Shown here piece after piece: positions 56,256 through 64,000 of a stretch of DNA of 64,000 nt. The notes under the pieces are model-generated. The model had not been told where the DNA came from and did not search any database. It saw only the letters and a list, made by a program, of their open reading frames with translations. Source of the DNA: Candidatus Gastranaerophilales bacterium (GTDB lineage: Bacteria; Cyanobacteriota; Vampirovibrionia; Gastranaerophilales; Gastranaerophilaceae); NCBI GenBank assembly GCA_944326915.1, contig CALVFT010000005.1, forward strand, positions 58,250 to 122,249, written 5' to 3'. The stretch's first letter is position 1; the number at the start of each line of letters is the position of its first letter. Made by a program: the position numbers and the translations under genes.

Positions 56256-58904
56256 TTAAGATTTCAAAGAATCTATTAAATCAGAAATCGTTTTTTCTTG
56301 GACTTCGATCTCTGCAATACGTTCTTTCGTTTGTTCAATTAATTCTTTTGGCGCATTCGCAACAAACTTAGGATTGTTAATACGTCCAAGCATTGATTTT
56401 TTCTCATTTGTTAACTTATCTAATTTCTTTTGTTGACGCGCAATCTCAGCATCCAAATCAATCAAATCAGCTAAAGGTACTACAATTTGAGAAGCAGAAA
56501 CAACTGCCGATGCTGATTTTAGGGGAACTTCTGAATTTATATCTCCATAAGAAATATTTTCAACTCTTGCAAGACGTTTTACATAAGATTCAATTGCTTC
56601 AAATATAGATTTTTCAGAACCATCTGCACGTACTTCGATATCTACCTTAACAGAAGGAGAAATATTAAAACTTTGTCTTACATTTCTCAAGGATTTAATT
56701 GTTTCAAACACAAGTTCCATTTCTTGAGCTTCTTTAGGGAAAGATAATTTTTCACTGTATTGAGGGAATTCTGAAACCATAATAGCTTTTACATCTGTTT
56801 CTTTTGGAATCAATCCCCAAACTCTTTCTGTAATATGAGGCATTATTGGATGAAGCATTCTCAAAGACATATCAAGTACATATCTCAATACTCTTTGAGT
56901 ATTAGCTTTTAATGTAGCATCTTGCAATTGGATTTTTGCAATTTCAACATACCAATCACAATATGAATTCCAGAAGAAATCATATAAAATATGTGCAGTT
57001 TCACCAATTCTAAAATCTTTAATATTTTCATTTATTTCTTTTGCAGTAGTATTTAGTTTATCTAAAATCCATTTATCTGCAATTGTAAGATTTTCAAAAT
57101 CGATGTCTTTGTTATCAACACCATCAAGATTCATCAACACAAACCTTGAAGCGTTCCAGATTTTATTAGCAAAATTTCTGCCATACTCAAATCTTTCTTC
57201 ACTCATTTTGATATCTTGACCACCATAAGTACAAAGTGATGTCATAGTAAATCTCAAAGCATCACATCCGTATTTATCAATAACTTTTACAGGATCTATT
57301 GTGTTACCTTTAGACTTAGACATCTTTTGCCCTTTTTCGTCTCTGATAAGTCCGTGAATATATACTGTTGAGAAAGGAGCTTTTCCAGTAAATTCTAAGC
57401 CCATAGTAATCATTCTTGCAACCCAGAAGAATATGATATCAAATCCGGTAACAAGAGTTGTTGTAGGGTAGAATTTTTTGAAGTCTTCAGCCTCAGTATT
57501 TGGCCAACCCATTGTAGAGAACGGCCACAAGCCTGAAGAGAACCAAGTATCAAGGACATCAGGATCTTGTGTATAATGTTCAGGATCAGGATTTTCTCTA
57601 GCTACAACCATTTTGCCTGTCTCATTATGATAATATGCAGGAATTTGATGTCCCCACCACAATTGACGAGAAATACACCAGTCACGAATATTTTCCATCC
57701 AGCCTAAATAGTTCTTTTCCCATCTATCCGGAACAAATTTTATTCTACCATCTTTAACAGCAGCAATAGCTTCTTTTGCTAGAGGTTCCATTTTTACAAA
57801 CCATTGTTCTGAAAGTAATGGTTCAATTGTAGTCCCACAACGTTGACATTTACCAACGTTATGTTCATGATCTCTTGTTCTTAATAAGAAATTGTTGTAA
57901 GAAAGCATTCCTATAATTTTTTCTCTTGCTTCATATCTATCTAATCCATGAAGTTCTTGAGGCACTTCTCCACAAGCTTTCATAGTACCATCATTATTAA
58001 TAACCCAAATAGGTTTCAAATCGTGACGTTTTCCAACTTCATAATCGTTAGGATCGTGTGCAGGAGTAATTTTTACAGCACCAGTTCCGAAGTTTTTGTC
58101 AACATATTCATCTGCAATAATTGGAATTTCTCTACCTGAAAGAGGTATTACAACAGTTTTACCAATAAGTTCTGAATATTTATGATCTGATGGGTGAACG
58201 GCAATAGCAACGTCACCAAAAATTGTTTCAGGACGAGTAGTTGCAACAATAATTGCGCCTGATTCACCTTTTAGGGGATAAGATATTTCCCACATATGTC
58301 CTTGCTCTGTTGCATATTCTGTTTCAACATCAGAAATAGCACTATTACAACGAGGGCACCAGTTTACAATATACTTACCTTTGTATATAAGTCCTTTTTC
58401 ATAAAGTCTTACAAATACTTCTTTTACAGCATCAGAACACCCTTTATCGAATGTAAAACGTTCTCTCGTCCTATCGAAAGAAGCACCCAAACGCTTACAT
58501 TGATCCAAAATCGCAGATTTATGTTCGTTAGCCCAAGCCCAAGTTTCTTCCAAGAACTTTTCACGACCTAAATCGTAACGAGATAGACCTTTTTCTCTTA
58601 GTTTTTTTTCAACAACATTTTGAGTAGCAATCCCTGCATGGTCAGTTCCAGGCACCCACAATGTTTCATAACCAGCCATTCTATGGTAACGTACAAGGAT
58701 ATCTTGTAATGTTTCATCCAACGCATGTCCCATATGCAATACGCCTGTAACATTAGGTGGTGGAATTACTATTGAATAAGGAGGTTTCTTACTTTTAGCA
58801 TCTGCCTTGAAAAATCCTCCGTCTTCCCAAAATTTATAAATACTTTCTTCGGTTTCTTTTGCATCATAAACCGTAGGTAAATCATCTATTTTTGTTGCTG
58901 TCAT
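56256..58904 (-). CDS. valS: Valyl-tRNA synthetase
   Basis: 882 residues, normal for ValS. HIGH variant HMGHA within PPPNVTGVLHMGHA, editing domain (ATTRPETIFGDVAIAVHP), zinc-like cysteine pairs (CPRC, CQRC), KMSKS motif in GQKMSKSKGN, anticodon-binding domain, and the C-terminal tRNA-binding coiled coil (DAEIARQQKKLDKLTNEKK). Monocistronic, terminator at 56193. Confidence 0.97.
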   Translation of the reverse strand: MTATKIDDLPTVYDAKETEESIYKFWEDGGFFKADAKSKKPPYSIVIPPPNVTGVLHMGHALDETLQDILVRYHRMAGYETLWVPGTDHAGIATQNVVEKKLREKGLSRYDLGREKFLEETWAWANEHKSAILDQCKRLGASFDRTRERFTFDKGCSDAVKEVFVRLYEKGLIYKGKYIVNWCPRCNSAISDVETEYATEQGHMWEISYPLKGESGAIIVATTRPETIFGDVAIAVHPSDHKYSELIGKTVVIPLSGREIPIIADEYVDKNFGTGAVKITPAHDPNDYEVGKRHDLKPIWVINNDGTMKACGEVPQELHGLDRYEAREKIIGMLSYNNFLLRTRDHEHNVGKCQRCGTTIEPLLSEQWFVKMEPLAKEAIAAVKDGRIKFVPDRWEKNYLGWMENIRDWCISRQLWWGHQIPAYYHNETGKMVVARENPDPEHYTQDPDVLDTWFSSGLWPFSTMGWPNTEAEDFKKFYPTTTLVTGFDIIFFWVARMITMGLEFTGKAPFSTVYIHGLIRDEKGQKMSKSKGNTIDPVKVIDKYGCDALRFTMTSLCTYGGQDIKMSEERFEYGRNFANKIWNASRFVLMNLDGVDNKDIDFENLTIADKWILDKLNTTAKEINENIKDFRIGETAHILYDFFWNSYCDWYVEIAKIQLQDATLKANTQRVLRYVLDMSLRMLHPIMPHITERVWGLIPKETDVKAIMVSEFPQYSEKLSFPKEAQEMELVFETIKSLRNVRQSFNISPSVKVDIEVRADGSEKSIFEAIESYVKRLARVENISYGDINSEVPLKSASAVVSASQIVVPLADLIDLDAEIARQQKKLDKLTNEKKSMLGRINNPKFVANAPKELIEQTKERIAEIEVQEKTISDLIDSLKS

Positions 58905-58987
58905 ATAAAAACACCTCTTTATTTTTCTCGTAATACTAAAATATCACAAAAATAAACGATTGTTAAACAACCTACATGAATCAAAAT

Positions 58988-59668
58988 TTAACATTTTGTT
59001 TTTTTTAAATATTCAACTTTACTAGGACATCTACGATATGCTTGATTCCCATACATTAACACCCACTTTGAACAACTATAACCTTCAGTCTTGCACTCAT
59101 CAAGACTATCCGAATCTATAAGAGGTAATAAATTCCCTTTATTATCATATTTGAAAGCAAATACATCATACCCTAAAGCATTAGGACCATTCAAGGGAGA
59201 ATTAACATCTATATACATATATTTTGTACCAGAGTAGAAAAAATAAGAAACTCCATCAGTAGTAATAAAACCTCTATAACTATTTTCTGGAAGCCAAGTT
59301 GCAAGAGTTTTTCTATCTATTTTATATACTCTATTATCACCTCCTTTTTTAAAACAATAAGCATTTGAATTTTCGGGAATTGAACAATCCATTATAACTG
59401 TCATATTTCGTTTGAAATAATTTGCAAATTTTTCATGCGATTCTCTATTATAAAGGCCATCTAATGGAAATATTGAAAAATCTATATTATCTTCATACAT
59501 TGATTTAATCTTAGCTTGCTCAATAGCTGAAATAGCTTTTTTTAGTTTATTTACATATTCTTGTTCCTGATAATTTTGAATTAAAGTGGGAAGTGTCATT
59601 GCAGCGACAACTCCTATTACACCAAGCGTTATGAGTACTTCAGACAATGTAAAAGCTCTTATTTTCAT
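58988..59668 (-). CDS. Pseudopilin-like protein divergent from XRE regulator
   Basis: 226 residues from ATG 59668, chosen for GGAGG 7 nt upstream and for the very short leader MKIRA-FTLSEV (Ala at -1). Hydrophobic helix LITLGVIGVVAAMTLPTL. C-terminal domain carries YIDVNSPLNGPNALGYDVFAF and paired Cys (CSIPENSNAYC, CKTEGYSC). Same architecture as the pseudopilins at 9563, 26792 and 27616. Its promoter region is shared with the XRE gene and holds two operator-like repeats. Confidence 0.85.
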   Translation of the reverse strand: MKIRAFTLSEVLITLGVIGVVAAMTLPTLIQNYQEQEYVNKLKKAISAIEQAKIKSMYEDNIDFSIFPLDGLYNRESHEKFANYFKRNMTVIMDCSIPENSNAYCFKKGGDNRVYKIDRKTLATWLPENSYRGFITTDGVSYFFYSGTKYMYIDVNSPLNGPNALGYDVFAFKYDNKGNLLPLIDSDSLDECKTEGYSCSKWVLMYGNQAYRRCPSKVEYLKKTKC

Positions 59669-59682
59669 TTGATAACCTCCAT

Positions 59683-59721
59683 TTGTTCTAATATTAGCAC
59701 AAATTGTTCTAAATTTAGCAC
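59683..59721. promoter_or_regulatory. Two tandem operator-like repeats
   Basis: TTGTTCTAATATTAGCAC (59683-59700) and TTGTTCTAAATTTAGCAC (59704-59721), 21 bp apart, i.e. two helical turns. Each contains a perfect 10-bp dyad (CTAATATTAG, CTAAATTTAG). They fill the gap between divergent pseudopilin and XRE genes. Confidence 0.7.
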
Positions 59722-59734
59722 TAATATAATTATA

Positions 59735-60007
59735 ATGCAAGAACCACTAGAAGTAAATAAAATAAAACTTAAACAAGCTATAGGTAATATTATAAAGCAT
59801 TATCGTAAAGAACAGAACAAATCGATAAGCCTTATTTCTGCAGAGATTGGTATGACAAAATCTATGTGGGCAGATTTAGAAAAAGGAATAAAAGACCCAC
59901 AACTAAGTACTATTTTTAGAATGGCAGAGGCCCTTAATATTAAATGCTCAGATATTATAACATTACTGGAAGAACAACTAGGAAAAGATTTTTCTATGAT
60001 AGAATAG
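59735..60007 (+). CDS. XRE-family helix-turn-helix regulator
   Basis: 90 residues from ATG 59735, the start just after the operator repeats. HTH_3 domain at about 12-68: LKQAIGNIIKHYRKEQNKS, SLISAEIGMTKSMWADLEKG, PQLSTIFRMAEALNIK. No extra sensor domain. Probably a repressor of itself and of the divergent pseudopilin through the repeats at 59683-59721. Followed 4 nt later by the thioredoxin-like gene, so these are likely one operon. Confidence 0.88.
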   Translation: MQEPLEVNKIKLKQAIGNIIKHYRKEQNKSISLISAEIGMTKSMWADLEKGIKDPQLSTIFRMAEALNIKCSDIITLLEEQLGKDFSMIE

Positions 60008-60011
60008 CATT

Positions 60012-60434
60012 ATGAAAATTTTGATATTAATATTTACAATTTTATACTTATGCATAACCCCACAAACAGTATACAGTAAAGAGAAAGAATCTCCTTATAA
60101 AAATAACATAGTACCTTTTGAAGAAGCAATAAATTTAAACAAACCAATTATATTAGCCATAATAAAAGAACAAGACAAGAATTCTCTGGAAAGAATCTCT
60201 CAAATATATAAAACTCTTAACAAGGGGTATAAAAATGAGTTCAATTTTACGATACTAAAATATAGCAATTTCGAATATAATTTATGGGTAAGGAAGTTTT
60301 CTCCAACCTGTTATCCAAGCCTATACATCGTCAATCCAACTGATTACAGCTATATATATATCCCTGAAAACTTTTATAGTAAGAATGAACTAAAAAAATT
60401 TATTAATGCATACAAAAAAGGAACACTAAGATAG
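60012..60434 (+). CDS. Exported thioredoxin-like protein without CXXC
   Basis: 140 residues. Signal peptide 1-22 (KILILIFTILYLCITPQTVYS). The mature part looks thioredoxin-like: NKPIILAIIKEQDKNSL where the active site should be, then FSPTCYPSLYIVNP with the cis-Pro segment, and a C-terminal helix. The CXXC pair is absent (DKNS region), so redox activity is doubtful. Co-transcribed with XRE; a role in folding or assembling the divergent pseudopilin is a guess. The stop codon lies within the terminator. Confidence 0.68.
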   Translation: MKILILIFTILYLCITPQTVYSKEKESPYKNNIVPFEEAINLNKPIILAIIKEQDKNSLERISQIYKTLNKGYKNEFNFTILKYSNFEYNLWVRKFSPTCYPSLYIVNPTDYSYIYIPENFYSKNELKKFINAYKKGTLR

Positions 60435-60446
60435 TGTTCCTTTTTT
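60415..60446 (+). terminator. Terminator after thioredoxin-like gene
   Basis: AAAAAGGAACACTA / TAGTGTTCCTTTTT, 3-nt loop, overlapping the gene's last codons. Confidence 0.88.
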
Positions 60447-60467
60447 CTTAAATAATTATCTTCTGAT

Positions 60468-61280
60468 TTATGCCTTAGGAATAGAATTTGCAATAATTTC
60501 CATTTCTTCTAAAGATGCATATACAGCATGACAACCACAATCTACATATAAGATTTGTCCAGTTGTACCTGTAGATAAATCAGACGCTAAATATAATCCA
60601 GCTTTACCAACATCTTCCAAAGAAACATTTCTTCCCAAAGGAGCCTTTGCAACTGCAGCTTTAAGCATTTTATCAAATCCAGAAATACCTTTAGCAGCAA
60701 GAGTTTTAACAGCACCAGCTGAAATACAGTTAACTCTAACACCTTTTTTACCTAGATCTGCAGCTAAATATCTCATAGAAGCTTCTAGAGCTGCTTTAGC
60801 TACACCCATAATATTGTAATTAGCTACAACATATTCAGATCCTAAGTATGTCAACGCAAATATTGAACCACCTTCGTTCATAATTGGTTCAGCATGTTTG
60901 CATAATGAAATCAATGAATATGCGCTAACACCCATTGCTAAATCCCAACCAGCCTTAGATGTATCAATGAATCGGCCTTGCAAATCTTCTTTTGCAGCAA
61001 AAGCTACAGCGTGAACAACGAAATCTAGTTTACCATAAACTCTTTCACATTCTTTAAATACAGCTGCTACTTCATCTTCTTTTGTTACATCACAGCTCAT
61101 GATAATTTTAGCATTCATATCTTCTGCTAAAGGTCTTACACGTTTTTCCATAGCTTCTCCAGCATATGTAAACGCAATATCTGCACCTGCTTCATGTAAT
61201 TGCTTTGCAATAGCATAGGCAATCCCGTGAGTATTAGAAACTCCGAAAATAACCCCTTTCTTTCCTTCCATTAATTTCAT
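60468..61280 (-). CDS. fabI: Enoyl-ACP reductase (NADH), FabI
   Basis: 270 residues from ATG 61280 (GGGAG upstream). Last step of each fatty-acid elongation round. NAD site GVSNTHGIAYAIA, catalytic Tyr145, Tyr155 and Lys162 (Y-x6-K in YNIMGVAK), and the substrate loop SAGAVKTLAAKGI. Length and residue numbering match E. coli FabI closely. Monocistronic, with a dyad just upstream. Confidence 0.96.
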   Translation of the reverse strand: MKLMEGKKGVIFGVSNTHGIAYAIAKQLHEAGADIAFTYAGEAMEKRVRPLAEDMNAKIIMSCDVTKEDEVAAVFKECERVYGKLDFVVHAVAFAAKEDLQGRFIDTSKAGWDLAMGVSAYSLISLCKHAEPIMNEGGSIFALTYLGSEYVVANYNIMGVAKAALEASMRYLAADLGKKGVRVNCISAGAVKTLAAKGISGFDKMLKAAVAKAPLGRNVSLEDVGKAGLYLASDLSTGTTGQILYVDCGCHAVYASLEEMEIIANSIPKA

Positions 61281-61307
61281 TATTATTTCTCCCTTCAAAA
61301 TTAATAA

Positions 61308-61327
61308 CTAAGATAAAAAAATCTTAG
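61308..61327. promoter_or_regulatory. Dyad upstream of fabI
   Basis: Perfect inverted repeat CTAAGAT-N6-ATCTTAG about 28 nt before the fabI start. Could be an operator of a fatty-acid regulator or a 5' UTR hairpin. Confidence 0.4.
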
Positions 61328-61465
61328 CAAAAATAAAAAATTTAAGCAAATTTTTTACACTTAAGGCGCAATATTAACAAATGTAACAAATCTAAAACAT
61401 GGTGAAATCAGCCCAAATCGTAAGTTTTTATATATTTAAGAGAGTAAAACACGGAGAGCTTTAAA

Positions 61466-63178
61466 GTGGGCGTAAGCACAGTAAATACAACAAACCAAGC
61501 CGATTTAGTTAAACTTGCCTTGGCTGCAAAACAAGGAAAGACAAGTTCAACTGGTAATGCCATACCTACTTGGATGACATCAAACGGTTCTGTATTCAAC
61601 GCTCCTGGAGTTAATTCTAACACTACAAGTGCAACAAGTAACTCTTCAATTCAAAATCTAAACACTCTAAGATCTCTTAATAACTTAAATAATACTAATT
61701 CAACATCTGCTGCAAATAAAAATTCAGAAGGTAATAATAACTCAATAATGAGCAATGAAGATATGCTCAAAATTGATAATGCATCAGACGGAAAAAAAGC
61801 TACAGCTCAAGTAGAAGCACAAAAAGAGAATGTTGAACAATTAACTACACAAACAGAACAAAATACTCGAGATATGCAAAAGCTTGATAAAGATACTACC
61901 AAGCTTAACAAACAAATAACAAAAGATACTAAAACTTTTGAAAAACAAATGAAACAACAAACAAAAGTTTTAGAAAAAAATCAACAAGAAATTGAAAAAG
62001 AAACACAAACTCTTAACGATACACAAACAGAAGTAGATGCAATACAACAAGAAATCGATAGCTTACTTGGTGGAGACAACACAGGAGTAGGCAAAACAAG
62101 TGCATTTTCTTTATCAATTGGAAACGCAGTAAATGAACCTGACCAAGGACAATCTAGAGATCTTTCAGGCGCAGAAAGAGTTGGTCTTTTACAAGAACAA
62201 CTAAGTGCAAAGATTGAATTAATGAGTGGCAGCCAACAAAAAATCTACACACTCCAACAAACATCTACAAAAACAATTAATACAATGACAAAATTGTCTA
62301 AACAACAAGTTACTATAAACAAAGCTAACCAAGCAGAAATTAAAGAAAACCAAAGCACCGCTCAAAAAGTCATTCAAGTTGCAGACCAAATAGACCAAAT
62401 AAGTGGCCTTGTAGCTACAGCTGGTACTACACTTAACTATGCTGGGAAAGGCTTGGTTGCTCTTGGAGAAGCATTATGCGCATCAGTAGCAGGTTCATCA
62501 GCAGGAGCAGCGCTTATAGCTACAGGCTCAGTTATGTCAAAAGTCGGAGTGGTAACAGAAACTGTAGGGCAATATGGACAAGCAGCTGCAGGATTAACAA
62601 AAACTGCAGCATATGCAGCTGAAGGGAACCTAGCTGGAGCATTAACAAGTGCAGCAAGTGCAATTACATCAGGAACTAGTGCTGCTAAAAATACCAAAAA
62701 CATGTCAAAAACATTTGCAGAAATAGATAAAAAAGCAGCAGAAGCAACACAAAAAATAAACGAAAACATTGCAAAAAATGATGAAATAACACAAAAAGCT
62801 CAAGATTTAACAAAATCTGACGGAAAACTTAGTGATGTATCACAAAAAACAGGTAAAGAAGCTGTTGGACAAGAAGTACAAAATCAAGTTGCAGAAGGAA
62901 ATACTCAAGTAAATGGAGCAACAAATACCGTTGCAAGTACATCAAATAAAGGAGGATCAAAAGTTCTTGACAACCTTGAAAAAATTGGAGGAAGTTTACA
63001 AGCTGCAGCCTCAAAACTTCAACAAATGCAACAGGCTAAGCAAACAGGAACAACAACTACTACAGGAACCACAAAACCATTAATTGATCGTCACGATTAT
63101 GCAGGAACCGCAGATTTAATGGCAAGAGTAAACAAACAAAGATATGGTATGATGAATTATTACGCAAATAGAGCATAA
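61466..63178 (+). CDS. Coiled-coil/hydrophobic protein, type III translocator-like
   Basis: 570 residues from GTG 61466 (GGAGAG 7 nt upstream). Residues 1-105 are Ser/Asn/Thr-rich. Coiled coils at about 112-200 (QMKQQTKVLEKNQQEIEKET) and 240-310. A long Ala/Gly/Val-rich weakly hydrophobic region spans 312-405 (LVATAGTTLNYAGKGLVALG, AGAALIATGSVMSKVGVV). Another coil (410-470), a Gln/Thr-rich region and a Tyr/Arg-rich tail follow. No Sec signal. The coil-hydrophobic-coil build recalls IpaB/SipB translocators; this is resemblance of architecture, not demonstrated homology. Confidence 0.75.
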   Translation: MGVSTVNTTNQADLVKLALAAKQGKTSSTGNAIPTWMTSNGSVFNAPGVNSNTTSATSNSSIQNLNTLRSLNNLNNTNSTSAANKNSEGNNNSIMSNEDMLKIDNASDGKKATAQVEAQKENVEQLTTQTEQNTRDMQKLDKDTTKLNKQITKDTKTFEKQMKQQTKVLEKNQQEIEKETQTLNDTQTEVDAIQQEIDSLLGGDNTGVGKTSAFSLSIGNAVNEPDQGQSRDLSGAERVGLLQEQLSAKIELMSGSQQKIYTLQQTSTKTINTMTKLSKQQVTINKANQAEIKENQSTAQKVIQVADQIDQISGLVATAGTTLNYAGKGLVALGEALCASVAGSSAGAALIATGSVMSKVGVVTETVGQYGQAAAGLTKTAAYAAEGNLAGALTSAASAITSGTSAAKNTKNMSKTFAEIDKKAAEATQKINENIAKNDEITQKAQDLTKSDGKLSDVSQKTGKEAVGQEVQNQVAEGNTQVNGATNTVASTSNKGGSKVLDNLEKIGGSLQAAASKLQQMQQAKQTGTTTTTGTTKPLIDRHDYAGTADLMARVNKQRYGMMNYYANRA

Positions 63179-63220
63179 AAAAGGAACTAATCTACGTGAG
63201 ATCAGTTCCTTTTTTTTTAT
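63177..63220. terminator. Terminator between convergent genes
   Basis: GGAACTAATCT / AGATCAGTTCC stem with one mismatch, A run before and T9 after. Confidence 0.85.
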
Positions 63221-63229
63221 CAATTAATA

Positions 63230-64000
63230 TTATCTGTTGAATGATATATTTCCTTTTGCCATAGCAGTCTCAGCTTCATCCAACAATATATTCATATATA
63301 GTAATTTATTTGCTGTAGCCTGATCCAAATTTATAAATTCAGCACCTGCTCTATCTTTAGATGCAGATAATATTTTTACATCAGCATCTATATTCAAATC
63401 ACCATAAGTAATGTGAACCGGAACTACATCTCCGACCTTTAGATCATTATGATGTATTACAGCTATGCCACCTCTTGATATGTCTACCAAACCATCAATC
63501 TGGCTATTTTCTGCAAGATGAACAGGATGTCTATTACCTTCAACGCTAAATCTCATATATTGACGCTTATCTATTGATTGAACCCCATCATCAAGAACTC
63601 TTTGCTTCCAAGTTCTTTTGTATAATCCATCATCGTCAGCATCATTATCAGCATCATTATCAGCATCATTATCAGCATCATTATCATTATCGTTATCATT
63701 ATCTGCATCAGCGTCTGCATCGGCATCAGCATCGGCGTCGGCATCAGCATCGGCATCGGCATCAGCATCGGCATCAGCATCGGCGTCAGCATCGGCATCG
63801 GCATCAGCATCGGCATCGGCATCGGCATCAGCATCGGCATCGGCATCAGCATCGGCATCGGCATCTGCGTCGGCATCGGCATCTGCGTCGGCATCAGCAT
63901 CAGCATCGGCGTCAGCATCTGCGTCTGCGTCGGCATCGGCATCTGCGTCGGCATCGGCATCTGCGTCGGCATCGGCATCTGCGTCGGCATCAGCATCAGC
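63230..64000 (-). CDS. C-terminal part of a second Asp-Ala tract / PilZ protein
   Basis: The frame is open from the right edge to the stop at 63230; 256 residues are visible. The first part is an Asp-Ala tract that turns into Asp-Asn/Asp-Ala repeats, then [22 protein letters not shown] and a PilZ domain with RQYMR and DISRGG motifs, then [13 protein letters not shown]. It matches the end of the adhesin at 1038 closely ([41 protein letters not shown]). The missing N-terminus is expected to be an adhesin but cannot be seen. Confidence 0.85.
   Translation of the reverse strand, partial: ADADADADADADADADADADADADADADADADADADADADADADADADADADADADADADADADADADADADADADADADADADADADADADADADADADNDNDNDNDADNDADNDADNDADDDGLYKRTWKQRVLDDGVQSIDKRQYMRFSVEGNRHPVHLAENSQIDGLVDISRGGIAVIHHNDLKVGDVVPVHITYGDLNIDADVKILSASKDRAGAEFINLDQATANKLLYMNILLDEAETAMAKGNISFNR
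63635..64000 (-). repeat. Second Asp-Ala/Asp-Asn repeat tract, open at window edge
   Basis: At least 122 residues of GAY-GCN units, the proximal part mixed with GAT-AAT (Asp-Asn). Near-identical in unit to the tract at 3864-4262 but on the opposite strand. Confidence 0.93.

Noticed and set aside
63571..63996. Met-Pro-rich minus-strand frame at the right end
   Set aside because: Out-of-frame reading of the second Asp-Ala tract. The frame that continues into the PilZ domain is the coding one.

Overview
The window is AT-rich, about one third G+C by eye, and densely coded on both strands. It most resembles a gut bacterium of the Gastranaerophilales (Vampirovibrionia, 'Melainabacteria'). That placement is inferred from three things: pseudopilins starting with an FTLAEVLITLGIIGVVAA-type N-terminus scattered as single genes, a filamentous-haemagglutinin adhesin with a PilZ tail, and a flagellar-type export operon in an otherwise fermentative, diderm-like gene set. 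Diderm markers include an AsmA/TamB-like protein, a two-partner-secretion type adhesin and PilT. No rRNA, CRISPR array, transposase or prophage was seen. The only RNA gene called with confidence is a tRNA-Pro(CGG).

Layout. 1-9 kb: an edge-truncated helical protein; a 1223-residue adhesin with an Asp-Ala tract and PilZ domain; a putative cysteine protease; yqeG; a U32 (TrhP-like) protein; a sugar ABC permease. 9-20 kb: a pseudopilin, malQ, a TPR/beta-propeller lipoprotein, a second divergent U32-like protein, maf, a SEC-C protein, a membrane TPR protein, tRNA-Pro and a dicarboxylate/amino-acid symporter. 20-31 kb: queF-yraN, recF, pilT, lysS, two tandem pseudopilins and a bioF-bioG-bioC operon. 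31-41 kb: aroQ, a degenerate histidine kinase coupled to a UgpC/MalK-type ATPase, rubrerythrin, and a 1503-residue AsmA-like protein that appears to start at ATT. 41-47 kb: fliE-fliF-(unknown in the fliG position)-fliH-flhA-yidD, all on the minus strand. 47-50 kb: dCMP deaminase, two surface-glycan genes, and a PurH reduced to its AICAR transformylase domain. 50-55 kb: five small or low-complexity genes, two of which share an N-terminal module, that look like substrates or accessories of the export apparatus. 55-64 kb: rpsA, valS, a fourth pseudopilin divergent from an XRE regulator, a thioredoxin-like protein, fabI, a coiled-coil/hydrophobic/coiled-coil protein resembling a type III translocator, and the tail of a second Asp-Ala/PilZ protein.

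How it may fit together. The most unusual material is the surface and secretion layer. Two paralogous proteins with a c-di-GMP-type PilZ tail lie at the two ends of the window in opposite orientation, and at least one has an adhesin N-terminus. A flagellar-type export core has no recognisable FliG, flagellin or hook gene here. A set of small coiled-coil, Gly-rich or translocator-like proteins could be its cargo. Four dispersed pseudopilins share a C-terminal motif, and PilT is present without other pilus genes. The housekeeping genes (lysS, valS, rpsA, recF, fabI, aroQ, queF) look complete.
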